Shown: one piece after another, positions 34,847-43,817 of the stretch
Numbering within the stretch: position 1 is the stretch's first letter
Layout: every line of letters starts with the position of its first letter
From: CG2-30-51-40 sp041753575
GTDB lineage: Bacteria > Desulfobacterota > DSM-4660 > Desulfatiglandales > Desulfatiglandaceae
Length of the DNA stretch: 64,000 bases
Direction: 5' to 3'
Assembly (NCBI GenBank): GCA_041753575.1
Contig: JBGSUA010000033.1
Location: forward strand, 61,796 to 125,795
The notes under the pieces: model-generated
The model's database searches: none
Told to the model about the DNA's origin: nothing
The model's input: only the letters and a program-made list of their open reading frames with translations
Translations under genes and position numbers: made by a program

Positions 34847-36190
34847 ATGCCTAAGAAACCTCGAATTCTCGTGGTAGATGATGAGAGTTCCATGAGGGGA
34901 GCCCTGAGGGATTGGCTCCTGGAAGATGGATACGATGTGGGTATGGCGGCTAACGGCAGAGAGGCTGTTGACATGGTGAGAGAAGGAGCATGGGATGTGA
35001 TTCTCCTAGATCTGAAGATGCCGGGCATGGATGGCATTGAGGTTCTTGAAAAGGTAAAGGAGATCAGCCCCGATTCAGAGATACTTATGATGACAGCCTA
35101 CGCCTCAGTGGATACCGCTGTTAAGGCAATGAAAATAGGGGCGTTTGATTACCTCGTAAAGCCTTTTGATCCCGATGAAGTGGATCTTCAAATAAAGAAG
35201 ATCCTGGCGCACAAGGATCTTGTCCTGGAGAATATACTTCTGAAGACCCGGCTCAAAGAAAGCGGCGTCTCTGACGAGATAATCGGAGCAAGCAGGCCAA
35301 TGCAGGAGATCTTTGATCTGATATCACGGGTAGCTCCCACAGACTCAACTGTCTTAATTACAGGAGAGAGCGGCACCGGAAAAGAACTGATTGCCAGGGC
35401 CATTCACGGAAACAGCAACAGGGCCTACATGCCATTCATAGCAGTCAGTTGCGGAGCCCTGCCGGACTCCCTTCTGGAAAGCGAACTTTTCGGTTATGAA
35501 AAGGGCGCCTTTACCGGAGCTGATCACCCCAGGAAGGGCCGCTTCGAGATGGCCCAAGGCGGGACCCTTTTTCTGGATGAGATTGGCGACATTAGCCTCA
35601 AGACTCAGGTTGATCTTTTAAGGGTATTGCAGGAGCGCGAGATAAGGCGACTCGGCGGCGAGATTGACGTGAAGATTGATGTGAGAATTGTTTCAGCCAC
35701 CAACAGGGATCTTAAGAAGTCCATAGAGGAGAAGAGATTCCGCGAGGACCTGTTCTACCGGCTCAATGTAATTGCAATCCATGTGCCTCCTCTCAGGGAA
35801 AGAAGGGAAGATATACCGCTTCTGGCAAAAGTCTTTGTCCATAGATACTGCATGGAGATGAACAGGGAAGAAATTAAGATTTCGCCCTCGGCAATGAAAC
35901 TTCTTATTGACTATCACTGGCCCGGAAACGTGAGGGAACTTGAAAACGTTATCGAGAGGAGCGTGGTAATAGGAAGGGGATCTGAGATACTTCCGTGCGA
36001 TCTCCCCTTCATGCAGGGGGAAAAGGCGGAACGTCGTTACCCAAAGTCTATCAGACTGCTCGAAAAGGCGCACATTGAAAGAATTCTTGAGGAGACAGAC
36101 TGGAATATAAGTAGAGCGGCAAGGGAACTAGAGATAGACCGGCAGACCCTCTACAATAAGATGCAGCGGTATGGGATCAAGAGGGGATAG
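34847..36190 (+). CDS. NtrC-type sigma-54-dependent response regulator
   Basis: This 447-residue protein has a receiver domain (VVDDESSMRGAL, phospho-Asp in VILLDLKMPGMDG), then the AAA+ sigma-54 interaction domain with Walker A GESGTGKELIARAIH, the GAFTGA loop in YEKGAFTGADH, and Walker B LFLDEIGD. It ends with a Fis-type helix-turn-helix (NISRAARELEIDRQTLYNKMQRYG). When phosphorylated by the kinase encoded just upstream, it would remodel sigma-54 RNA polymerase at distant sites. The GcvH-like gene 0.8 kb downstream has a near-consensus sigma-54 promoter and is the obvious candidate target. Its stop overlaps the next gene start by 20 bases. Confidence 0.95.
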   Translation: MPKKPRILVVDDESSMRGALRDWLLEDGYDVGMAANGREAVDMVREGAWDVILLDLKMPGMDGIEVLEKVKEISPDSEILMMTAYASVDTAVKAMKIGAFDYLVKPFDPDEVDLQIKKILAHKDLVLENILLKTRLKESGVSDEIIGASRPMQEIFDLISRVAPTDSTVLITGESGTGKELIARAIHGNSNRAYMPFIAVSCGALPDSLLESELFGYEKGAFTGADHPRKGRFEMAQGGTLFLDEIGDISLKTQVDLLRVLQEREIRRLGGEIDVKIDVRIVSATNRDLKKSIEEKRFREDLFYRLNVIAIHVPPLRERREDIPLLAKVFVHRYCMEMNREEIKISPSAMKLLIDYHWPGNVRELENVIERSVVIGRGSEILPCDLPFMQGEKAERRYPKSIRLLEKAHIERILEETDWNISRAARELEIDRQTLYNKMQRYGIKRG

Positions 36191-36764
36191 TATAACGGAG
36201 CTGCGAGGCCATCTCATAATCTGCCCCGTCGGCCTCAGTGACATGCCTCTCTTGCACAGACTCGGCGAAGCCATCAGGGGAACCTGCGGCATGGTTTGCG
36301 AGGTTGTGGAGGTTCTGGACCTTCCCAGACAGGCACTGGACAGGGGCCGTGGTCAGTACGACTGCCATGCTATCCTGAAGAGCCTTCTGAAGATTGAATC
36401 AAACTGCTTGAGATTCATGGGAGTAACCGAGGCTGACCTCTTTATACAGGCCCTCAGGTATGTTTACGGTGTATCCCAGGTGGATGGGCGCTGCTCGATA
36501 ATATCTGCCCACCGGCTATTTCCTGAGTTCTACAATGAAGCCCCTGACAGAGGGCTGCTTTTGCAGCGGCTGACAAAGACTGCGATTCATGAGCTCGGGC
36601 ACAGCATGGGTCTGACCCATTGCAGGGAAAGGCGCTGCGTGATGTATTCCTCCATACGGATAGCTGACACGGATTTTAAGGGGGCATGCTTTTGCCCCAC
36701 ATGCAGCGAGCTGTTTCGATGGAATCTGGAACGCTGTCTTGATTGCCGAACTTCTCGACAGTAA
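36171..36764 (+). CDS. archaemetzincin-like zinc metalloprotease
   Basis: This 197-residue protein carries the archaemetzincin signature: the metzincin zinc site HELGHSMGLTHC near residue 143, followed by the extra cysteine in RRCVM and a CFCPTC pair that binds a second zinc. ATG 36171 lies inside the end of the response-regulator gene, so expression is coupled. The preceding part contains FLGVTEADLF-like sequence (MGVTEADLFIQALRYVYG), typical of the family. Archaemetzincins are found in archaea, some bacteria and vertebrates; substrates are poorly known. It has no signal peptide, so it is cytosolic. A link to the two-component system is suggested by overlap only. Confidence 0.9.
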   Translation: MGSRGDSITELRGHLIICPVGLSDMPLLHRLGEAIRGTCGMVCEVVEVLDLPRQALDRGRGQYDCHAILKSLLKIESNCLRFMGVTEADLFIQALRYVYGVSQVDGRCSIISAHRLFPEFYNEAPDRGLLLQRLTKTAIHELGHSMGLTHCRERRCVMYSSIRIADTDFKGACFCPTCSELFRWNLERCLDCRTSRQ

Positions 36765-36949
36765 TCTAATTTTTCGGCATAGGGACAATATGTATTGATA
36801 TTAAATAGTTGTATTAATAGCAGTCGCAACCCCGTAAAATGTGCCTAAATATTAGTCGGCCCCGCACTTATCCTCTTTCTTCGGATAGTTTTGCAACTAA
36901 TCCAATAATGTCAATGTAATATATCTAGCTTACACATTAATTTCGATAG

Positions 36950-36965
36950 TGGCACAACTGTTGCT
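36950..36965 (+). promoter_or_regulatory. sigma-54 (-24/-12) promoter upstream of the GcvH-like gene
   Basis: TGGCAC (36950-36955), five bases, then TTGCT (36961-36965) match the RpoN consensus with exact spacing. Transcription would start near 36975, about 50 bases before the ATG at 37026. A sigma-54 activator gene lies 0.8 kb upstream. Confidence 0.8.
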
Positions 36966-37025
36966 TTATTGCAGGACAAACAGTCAGTCAACTCAATCAT
37001 TCCAATAGAAAAGGGGGTCTCAGAT

Positions 37026-37955
37026 ATGGAAGCAGCCGTAAAGAAAGAATCAATGAAGATCGTCCCGCCCGGGAAGAAAAAGTGTGTGTGGATGGAGGCC
37101 GGTGTAGTCTCATACAAGCTTTGTGACAACAACTATGACTGCCCCACCTGTCAGTATGACCATGCGATGCAGGCAAAGGTCGCCCGCCAGCGCGAGGAGA
37201 TTGCGCCGGCAAGGGCTGAGGCTGCTCCTGACGTTCTGCCGACCACCTGGGTGGAAAAAATGATGCAACTCCCCGCCACCAGGCGTAAGTGCAGATACAT
37301 GCTCACCGGAGAGATCGGCCGTAAGATCTGCCCGAATGCTTATGAATGCGGAAGCTGCTCCTTTGATCAGATGATGCAGGAACGCATCCAGGCTGAACCG
37401 CTCCCAGCCCAGGCTCAGGCTGAGGTCGGTGGTTTCAGGGTGGCTGACGGATACTACTACCATGAGGGGCACACCTGGGCTAGACCGGAATATGGCGGCC
37501 GTGTTCGCGTGGGAATGGATGATTTTGCTCAGAAACTCCTTGGCGCCATGTCCGGCATCGAGCCTCCCTCTGTAGGCCAGGAGATCCGTCAGGGAGACGT
37601 GGGGATTCGTATAAGAAAGGATGGAGAGCTGGCTCAGCTTCTATCGCCGATAGACGGTATAGTAACCCACGTCAATCCTGCAGTGATGAATAGTCCCTGG
37701 GCGGTCAACCAGTCTCCCTATGAGCAGGGTTGGCTGTTCATAGTGGAGCCTTCGAAACTGCGCAAGAATCTCAAGGATCTCTACTATGGCGATGAGGCTG
37801 TGAAGTACTTCGGAGAAGAACGTGACAGGCTCCTTTCAACCCTGCATCCTGACATGGCCCTTGCCGCAGACGGCGGTGACTGGGTTGGAGATATCTTTGA
37901 CGAACTCGAGAGAGCCAAGTGGAGAAAGGTTGTTAAGACCTTCCTAAGGACTTAA
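37026..37955 (+). CDS. GcvH-like lipoyl-domain protein with two N-terminal Cys-rich repeats
   Basis: From ATG 37026 (AAGGGGGT upstream; the frame opens at 36969) the protein has 309 residues. Residues 15-50 and 85-120 are two copies of a motif of the form KKC-W/YM-G-YKLC-YDC-C-FD-M, each with four cysteines that could hold a metal or FeS cluster. Residues about 145-255 resemble glycine-cleavage H protein (YYYHEGHTWARPEYGGRVRV, LSPIDGIVTHVNP). The usual lipoylated lysine region reads RIRKDGELAQLLSPIDG, where the expected ESVKAAS motif is absent, so lipoylation is doubtful. It is preceded by a sigma-54 promoter. Function is unknown. Confidence 0.75.
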   Translation: MEAAVKKESMKIVPPGKKKCVWMEAGVVSYKLCDNNYDCPTCQYDHAMQAKVARQREEIAPARAEAAPDVLPTTWVEKMMQLPATRRKCRYMLTGEIGRKICPNAYECGSCSFDQMMQERIQAEPLPAQAQAEVGGFRVADGYYYHEGHTWARPEYGGRVRVGMDDFAQKLLGAMSGIEPPSVGQEIRQGDVGIRIRKDGELAQLLSPIDGIVTHVNPAVMNSPWAVNQSPYEQGWLFIVEPSKLRKNLKDLYYGDEAVKYFGEERDRLLSTLHPDMALAADGGDWVGDIFDELERAKWRKVVKTFLRT

Positions 37956-38446
37956 AAAAGGAAGCTTCTTTTACTTTCAATCAATACTTACGCCGGAAAA
38001 TTTAAGCCGGGCCCCCTTCCGCAATGGCGGCGGTCGAGGGGGCCTGAGAAAGCCGCCGCCTGTCATGTCGGGTTTGCCCGGTAACATCAGATCGGGACCG
38101 CCTGACGCAACACCTTAACCTCCCGCCTGTTACGTTTGCCCAAATCCCTTTCGCCGACTTCCAGTGCATAGCCACCTGGAGCCGCAACCAGACCTCTGCG
38201 TCGTAAAGCGTAAAGGATACGCGCAAAGAATAGTGCGCTCTTATCAAGGACGTTTTTAAGACTGTTCATCACTGCTGTACAAATTAATCTGGGACCGCGA
38301 TTTGGACAATTGAAGGACAAGAGCGACTCTCCATAAATCGGACTTTGGAGGAGTCCTTCTCAGAAACGAATCCGATTCTTGTATTGAAATCCAGCTCTTT
38401 TTTTGGTAGGACAGCGCGTCTATTCGTGACTGCTTACTAAACCCGA
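37956..38446. other. 490-base gap with GC-rich hairpin and a doubtful small frame
   Basis: An 8-bp stem, GGCCCCCT (38010-38017) with AGGGGGCC (38037-38044), may terminate transcription of the GcvH-like gene, although no T-run follows. On the minus strand a 77-codon frame (38087-38320) starts MSFNCPNRGPRLICTAVMN; it shows no known domain and no good ribosome site, so it is not called as a gene. It may be a relic in this decaying region. Confidence 0.35.
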
Positions 38447-38503
38447 TTGGATTGGTTTGTGTGTCAAAGCCCTGCGCGGCGTGGATCGGTAAGGAGGATT
38501 TTC

Positions 38504-39035
38504 ATGGGAAATAGGTTTGCTTTATATGGCTTGATGGTCTGTTTGACTGTTTTTCTTTTTTCCCCGGTCTTTGCCTGGCCTGTGCCTGATACGGGTCAGA
38601 CCAAGTGCTACGATGACACCGGAGAGATAGCGCCCTGTCCCGCTCCCGGGCAGCATTTCTCTGGGCAGGACGGCAACTACATCATAAATCCTCCCTACTA
38701 TATACCAAGCTCGATTCAGAAGGCAACAACCTGCCCGCATCAGCCACCTCCTGGGCTATAGTAAGGGACAACGTGACAGGTCTTATCTGAGAGGTAAAGA
38801 CAAACAATGATGGAACCCCGAACTACAATGACCCCCATGACGCAGACAACACTCACACCTGGTACGACCCTGATCCTGTGACCAATGGCGGCAATGCCGG
38901 TACCCCGGGCGATGGAACAGATACCAAGGACTTCATAGATGCATTGAACAGTGCAAAGTTCAGAAGCTTTGAAGATTGGAGGCTTCCGACCATCAAGGTC
39001 AAGAACCTGTTTCCTCGCTTTATACTTCAACCCTC
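38504..39035 (+). pseudogene. broken DUF1566 (Lcl-type) secreted protein gene
   Basis: An ATG at 38504 with AAGGAGG is followed by a signal peptide (LYGLMVCLTVFLFSPVFAW) and the DUF1566 N-terminal PVPDTGQTKCYDDTGEI. The frame shifts near 38700-38707. In the next frame the family sequence continues (KLDSEGNNLPASATSWA, VRDNVTGLI) to a TGA at 38790 where the family has Trp in LIWEVK, then on to GGNAGTPGDGTDTKDFIDAL and DWRLPTIK. It is cut off near 39030, where the DUF4143 ATPase remnant begins. Three lesions (frameshift, stop, truncation) make it a pseudogene. DUF1566 proteins are exported and of unknown role. Confidence 0.75.
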
Positions 39036-39036
39036 T

Positions 39037-39889
39037 TCACAAGGTCCAGGTCTTCCATCCTGGAACTACAGTCACATGCGGGGCCATATCAAAGGCCATA
39101 TCCACGGGACATGCAAGGTAGGACCGCGCTACCCGCTCTTCGCCGTAGAAGGTCTTAAAGCGTGAAATGGCCTTCAGGTCATTAACGGACGGACGCTCTT
39201 TCATTTTACATTCCACGCCGATGAGTCTCTGGTCTTTCTCCATAACAAGATCCGCCTCATTTCCTCCCTGATCCCTCCAGTACCACAGCCCCATGGTGGG
39301 CTCGTGCCAGTCCCGCCACCGAACCCACTGGTTGATGACGTGGGTCTCCCAAAGCGCACCTGCCTCTCTTGAAGTCCAAAGGGAATCCGGCGAACTGAAT
39401 CCCATAAGATACGCCGCAAGCCCCGTATCCGTGAAATACAGTTTAGGACTCTTGGCGAGCCTTTTTCGGAGGGAGCGGAAATAGGGCTCTAAAAGAAAGA
39501 CCTGGTTGGATGCCTGAAGCACGCTCAGCCATTGCTTGGAGGTGGTGGTGGAAATGCCTACATCCCGACCCAACTCCGACAAGTTGAGAGTCTGGCCGCA
39601 GCGGGCGGCGCAGGCCCTGATGAATCGTTCGAAGTCCCTGAGATTGCCGACGTTCAGGAGTCTTCTGACATCCCGTTCGAGGTAGGTTGAAACATAGCCC
39701 TGGTACCATCTGTCCCTCGATATAGGACTGTCGGGTTCCGCCCACAGGCGAGGAAAGCCACCTCGCCAGAGGAAATCCTTCCAGGAGCTGTTTGTTTGAT
39801 TTCGGGTGGCCGCTTCCCATTCGGAACCGGAAAGCCCTAAAAAAGGAATAACAGCCGCACGGCCTGCAACCTGATTTCCCGGGAAAATT
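39037..39889 (-). pseudogene. AAA ATPase/DUF4143 gene, 5' half removed at the IS element
   Basis: On the minus strand an unbroken frame from the IS border to 39037 encodes VAGRAAVIPFLGLSG, then WKDFLWRGGFPRLW, YVSTYLERDVRRLL, LSELGRDVGIS, LYFTDTGLAAYLMG and the DUF4143 end with EADLVMEKDQRLIGVECK. This is the C-terminal two-thirds of the AAA-14/DUF4143 ATPase family (usually about 400 residues). The Walker A half is missing, and it is not found on the far side of the IS (41.5-42 kb). These ATPases occur widely, often near toxin-antitoxin genes or mobile DNA. The remnant is without its own start and probably silent. Confidence 0.75.
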
Positions 39890-41480
39890 ATACCTATGCC
39901 ATGCCAGAGATTTGGATATCCAAGGCTTTGAGAATATCCCGCTGTGCCTTGGTCACCTCTGTGAGGATATGACCGTACTTCCCAGAATATTTAACCTTGG
40001 TCAACGTCATCATCTCCTGCAGCAGTTCGCGCGCCGTATATTTCTCGATGAGTTCCGATGAGCGCATCTCCCTGCGTATGGCGCTGATGAGAATCAGAGC
40101 TATGAACTGCACAAAAAGCCTTCCGTCCACGGTCGCCGACGTATGCATCCGCAGCCGCTTCATGTCGAGCGAGTTCTTCAGGTCGTCGAAGCACTTCTCC
40201 ACCGCGTCCTTGTCGCGGTAGACCCGCATGGCTTCCACCGGTTCCTTGATCCCGTTGGAAAGCAGCGCCTGGAACCCAGCGTAGCGGCTGATATATTGGC
40301 TCACCGCCTCCGAGTTGAAAGAAACCTGCAGTCCGCGCTTGGGGGTTGTCTTCTGGATGAAAAAGTCGTCGTAGGCCTTCTGGTGGTCGGCCACCGACTT
40401 GCCCGACTCGAGCTCGCCCTTGTACTTAAGAAGTTCCTCATTGAACTTGTCCACATCCTTGGCCCGGTTGGTGGCGTTGTAGTACAGATGCAGGTAGCAG
40501 CGGCGCTTCTCCTTTCCCCAGGGATACAACCGTGAATGGACATAGAGGACCTCGTCATCGAGCTTGCGGTACCCCTCGGGACCGTGGATGGTCTCGTGGA
40601 TGTCGTCTATGGCTTGCAGCAGCCATTTGTTGCTCAACGGCACCGCCAGGGTGAATCGGTCGCGGTTCTCCACCAAAGCGTCCACGTTCTTCCTGCTGTA
40701 GAAACCCTTGTCCATCACATAGTGCAGCCGCTTGACCTCCAGCGCCTTGAAGGTCAGCACGAGGTTGCGCAGCGTTGAGACATCACTTATGTTGCCGGGT
40801 ACCCGGTGGTAGTACACCGGCAGCGCGGACTTCTGGCCGAACAGCATCGCGAGGTTCAGCTGGGGGAGCTTCTCCTTGTCGCGGTTGTGACCCCATTTGA
40901 TGAATTCGTTGAGTTCCGAATACGACGACACCGACGTGATGTCGTAGCAGATGTAGTCGTCCTCCAGGACCTTGCCTATCCACTTCGCGAGGAAGGTCTG
41001 CTTGCCGTCCGTCCCGATGGAGGAGAGTATCTCGCTTATGCGCTGGCTTGCCAGGGATGCCGCGAGGGCGGGCTCATGGCTTTTCGCCCAGGATTCGCAA
41101 TAGCTGAGCGCTCCGCCCTCTATGGCGAGGTAGTTGGCCATCGCCAGGATCTGCCGGTGGGTGTCGGGAAAGCAGGACTTCAACAATTTCTCCAGACCGG
41201 TGCGCTTGGAGAACTCATCCAACACCACCGTTGGGCCGACGACCTGCGCCGATGCGGTGACCGCGGGATCCCGGACCGCCGCCTGCTGGGGATCAAGGCG
41301 TTTGGAGGGGACGAACTCGCCGGTTACCGGGTCTAGCTTGCCGATACAATTTCGTTTATTCCTGGCCTGTTGTTTATTTTTGTCCCAGTACCCGGATGAT
41401 TCGTAAACATATGTAACGCCATTGTTCTTGTTCTTCACATTGACAAGCGACATATAAACACCCCTTTCATCGGTATAATT
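39886..41480 (-). mobile_element. IS1634-type (IS4-group) insertion sequence
   Basis: The element spans the transposase gene and a 9-base inverted end: AATTATACC at 39886-39894, and its complement GGTATAATT at 41472-41480. Matches continue weakly inward (ATG shared). The right end lies inside a larger palindrome (41463-41493, CTTTCAT and ATGAAAG arms). No clear target duplication was identified. Boundaries are by eye. Confidence 0.6.
39894..41453 (-). CDS. IS1634-family transposase (DDE)
   Basis: This is a 519-residue transposase from ATG 41453 (MSLVNVKNKNNGVTYVY); 18 further in-frame codons upstream cross the terminal repeat and are not used. It has the N-terminal IS1634 region, a first catalytic Asp in YICYDITSVSSYS, a second in HYVMDKGFYSRKN, and the IS4-type signature YRDKDAVEKCFDDLKNSLD, i.e. 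the Y-R-E-K motif with the catalytic Glu. The C-terminus carries the usual ALDIQISGMA. It appears intact. It interrupts or borders the DUF4143 ATPase gene (39037-39889). Base use seems richer in G and C than its surroundings. Confidence 0.92.
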   Translation of the reverse strand: MSLVNVKNKNNGVTYVYESSGYWDKNKQQARNKRNCIGKLDPVTGEFVPSKRLDPQQAAVRDPAVTASAQVVGPTVVLDEFSKRTGLEKLLKSCFPDTHRQILAMANYLAIEGGALSYCESWAKSHEPALAASLASQRISEILSSIGTDGKQTFLAKWIGKVLEDDYICYDITSVSSYSELNEFIKWGHNRDKEKLPQLNLAMLFGQKSALPVYYHRVPGNISDVSTLRNLVLTFKALEVKRLHYVMDKGFYSRKNVDALVENRDRFTLAVPLSNKWLLQAIDDIHETIHGPEGYRKLDDEVLYVHSRLYPWGKEKRRCYLHLYYNATNRAKDVDKFNEELLKYKGELESGKSVADHQKAYDDFFIQKTTPKRGLQVSFNSEAVSQYISRYAGFQALLSNGIKEPVEAMRVYRDKDAVEKCFDDLKNSLDMKRLRMHTSATVDGRLFVQFIALILISAIRREMRSSELIEKYTARELLQEMMTLTKVKYSGKYGHILTEVTKAQRDILKALDIQISGMA

Positions 41481-42051
41481 ATACCAATGAAAGGGCAGAA
41501 AAGTCAAGCAAAAAATGCCTTAAGCCTTGATCTATAATGTTTTTGCACAATCCTTGTTATAACTTTGGCGGGAATTTAGGATACATAGCATCTGGCGGAG
41601 ATTATAACTCAACTGCTAAATAGACTTCCCCATGCAGCATAGCTTTCATTACCCGTAGAAATGCTGCCCGCCTTGTTCGCAATAAACAGCGAGAATAAAC
41701 CATCTGCGGCATAATCAGCCGGACACCCGAACAGGCCAATCAAGCTTTCATTATGGAATAAGAAGGAAACAACCGGTATATCGAAAACTGACTGCATTGG
41801 GTCGGTATTGTTACGTTGGACGAGGACGGGTATAGAAAATAAGCCTTAACGACTTATGCCCGGTTAGGCGCTTTTGTTATCGAATTTCACGGAATCACAC
41901 CATGACTGCTTCGGAGACTTGCACTTCAATCGTCTATCAAGAGGATAGCGCAGGGTTGACAATCAATGGGGCACTGAGATAGCGTTTCGCCATATTAGAA
42001 GCAGTAGTTGCTTTATTGATCTTCTTGCGCATTGAAGGAATTAGAATCGGC
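41481..42051. other. 570-base gap right of the IS element; no gene seen
   Basis: The gap is AT-richer than its neighbours and has many stops in all frames. It contains part of the IS-end palindrome, a short inverted pair (GCCTTAAC with GTTAGGC near 41842-41872) and TTGACA-like hexamers, one at about 41956. The 5' half of the truncated ATPase was looked for here on the minus strand and not found. Confidence 0.5.
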
Positions 42052-42873
42052 GTGGATATCTCACAGTTGACGCGAACAGAGGTTATGGATGAAAACTCCG
42101 AGGTCGTCTTTCAGCGTAAGATGGCTGATGGTGTTTTCTTGATGGGCATTGAATCCTCAGGGATTGCAGAGACCGCTATCCCCGGTCAGTTTGTCATGAT
42201 AAGGGTAAGAGACGGTCTTGATCCTCTTCTCAGGAGGCCTTTTTCGATCTGCGGCATAAGAGAGTCGGGGGTCCTGCTCGTGCTTTATATGCTGGTAGGG
42301 GATGGGACCAAGATACTCTCAAGGATACTGCCGGGAGAAAGGATATCAGTGCTGGGACCCCTGGGAAGGGGATTCGAACCGGATGAAAAGGATCACAGGG
42401 CGTTGCTCGTGAGTGGAGGAATCGGTATAGCTCCGCTTATCTTTCTTGCAGGGAGGCTTCGCTCCAGCGAGGCGGTTTTTCTGGCAGGCTTCAGATCTTC
42501 CCGGCAGGTAATTCGAGTAAGATCCACGGGCCTTGTCTGCCCGGATATTCATCTTGTCACCGAGGACGGTTCGGAAGGAGAGCGGGGACTGGTCACGGAT
42601 CTTCTGACTGAGCGATTGAAGGAGGCATCCGGGCAGGGAAGATCTTCTATTTATGCTTGCGGACCTGTACCCATGCTCAGGAAGGTCGCATTATTGAGCG
42701 AAGAGTTCGGGGTCCCATGTCAGGTATCTATGGAGGCACACATGGCATGCGGACTCGGTGCGTGCCAGGGTTGCGCGGTGCCGGGTAAAAAGGCCACGGC
42801 TGATGCCTATCTGCATGTCTGCAAGGACGGCCCTGTGTTTCCTGCGGAAACCATTCGTTGGGAGAGCCTATGA
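42052..42873 (+). CDS. pyrK: dihydroorotate dehydrogenase electron-transfer subunit PyrK
   Basis: This is a 273-residue protein from GTG 42052 (AAGGA upstream; the frame is open from 42016). It has a ferredoxin-reductase fold: FAD motif PLLRRPFSICGI, then NAD-binding GGIGIAPLIFLAGRL, and a [2Fe-2S] cluster in MACGLGACQGCAVPGKK with the later cysteine in YLHVCKDGPVF. PyrK passes electrons from dihydroorotate oxidation by PyrD 1B to NAD+. Its stop overlaps the pyrD start (ATGA), the usual pyrKD arrangement. Both serve pyrimidine synthesis. Confidence 0.93.
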   Translation: MDISQLTRTEVMDENSEVVFQRKMADGVFLMGIESSGIAETAIPGQFVMIRVRDGLDPLLRRPFSICGIRESGVLLVLYMLVGDGTKILSRILPGERISVLGPLGRGFEPDEKDHRALLVSGGIGIAPLIFLAGRLRSSEAVFLAGFRSSRQVIRVRSTGLVCPDIHLVTEDGSEGERGLVTDLLTERLKEASGQGRSSIYACGPVPMLRKVALLSEEFGVPCQVSMEAHMACGLGACQGCAVPGKKATADAYLHVCKDGPVFPAETIRWESL

Positions 42874-43787
42874 CGGCTATAGACCTTAGCGTTGAAATCG
42901 CGGGGGTGAAACTAAAAAACCCTGTCATAGCCGCCTCCGGCACATTCGGGTACGGGGAGGAATATGCCGGTCTTTTTGACATCAACCGGCTAGGAGGCCT
43001 GGTAGTAAAGGGCATCTCTCTTAAGCCGCGGCAGGGCAATCCCCCTCCCAGAATTGTAGAGACGCCATGCGGAATGCTCAATTCAATAGGGCTTGCAAAC
43101 ATCGGACTGGATGCATTTGTCAAAGAAAAGCTCCCATATCTTTCCGGACTTTCTACGGCCGTCATAGTGAACATATACGGACACAGCATAAAGGAATATG
43201 CTGAACTGGCAGGCGCATTGAGGGGTCTTTCAGGTATTGCCTTTCTTGAAGTCAATATATCATGCCCAAATGTTGAATGTGGCGGTATGGCGTTTGGAAC
43301 AGATCCCGGCATGTCGGCAAGGGTTACGGAGGCGGTTGTATCAAGGGCCGATCTGCCGGTGATAGTCAAGCTCTCCCCCAATGTTACAGATATCAGGGCG
43401 GTAGCGAGGGCGGTTGAAAAGGCTGGGGCAAGCGCCGTATCGCTCATAAACACCCTTGCCGGCATGGCGGTTGATCTCGACAGAAGGTCTCCGGTGCTCG
43501 GAAACATAAGCGGCGGGCTCTCAGGGCCTGCCATCAAGCCGGTTGCCATGTATATGGTCTATCAGACGGCCGGAAGCATAGGGATACCTGTAATAGGCAT
43601 GGGTGGAATAGTCGGATACAGGGATGCTCTTGAATTCATCGTGGCGGGCGCCTCGGCCGTGGAGATAGGCACAGCTAACTTCGTCAATCCAAGGGCCACT
43701 GTTGAGGTTATTGAAGGGATCAGGCAATACTGCGAGACTAGCAAGATCGCTCGCATTTCGGATCTCACAGGCAGCATAAAAGTCTGA
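42870..43787 (+). CDS. pyrD: dihydroorotate dehydrogenase class 1B PyrD
   Basis: This is a 305-residue FMN enzyme from ATG 42870, overlapping pyrK by four bases. It oxidises dihydroorotate to orotate. Landmarks are NPVIAASGTFGYGEEY at the start, NSIGLANIGLDAF, the active-site cysteine in LEVNISCPNVECGG, the FMN-phosphate region VIGMGGIVGYRDALEFI, and GASAVEIGTANFVNP. The cysteine base and the partner PyrK show class 1B rather than the quinone-linked class 2. The gene ends just before the convergent thioesterase gene. Confidence 0.95.
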   Translation: MTAIDLSVEIAGVKLKNPVIAASGTFGYGEEYAGLFDINRLGGLVVKGISLKPRQGNPPPRIVETPCGMLNSIGLANIGLDAFVKEKLPYLSGLSTAVIVNIYGHSIKEYAELAGALRGLSGIAFLEVNISCPNVECGGMAFGTDPGMSARVTEAVVSRADLPVIVKLSPNVTDIRAVARAVEKAGASAVSLINTLAGMAVDLDRRSPVLGNISGGLSGPAIKPVAMYMVYQTAGSIGIPVIGMGGIVGYRDALEFIVAGASAVEIGTANFVNPRATVEVIEGIRQYCETSKIARISDLTGSIKV

Positions 43788-43817
43788 CCCGCTGAAGGAT
43801 TGATGCCCAGCCCAGTC

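Noticed and set aside
38790..38792. In-frame TGA in the DUF1566 relic as selenocysteine
   Set aside because: The family has Trp here (LIWEVK), so TGG to TGA mutation is simpler; the gene also has a frameshift and truncation.
39443..39820. 125-codon minus-strand frame in the DUF4143 region
   Set aside because: It is out of frame with the ATPase remnant, which reads continuously through the same bases in another frame.
41842..41872. attC-like pair GCCTTAAC / GTTAGGC
   Set aside because: The arms are only about 27 bases apart in total and no integrase or cassette genes are present; too short for an integron attC site.
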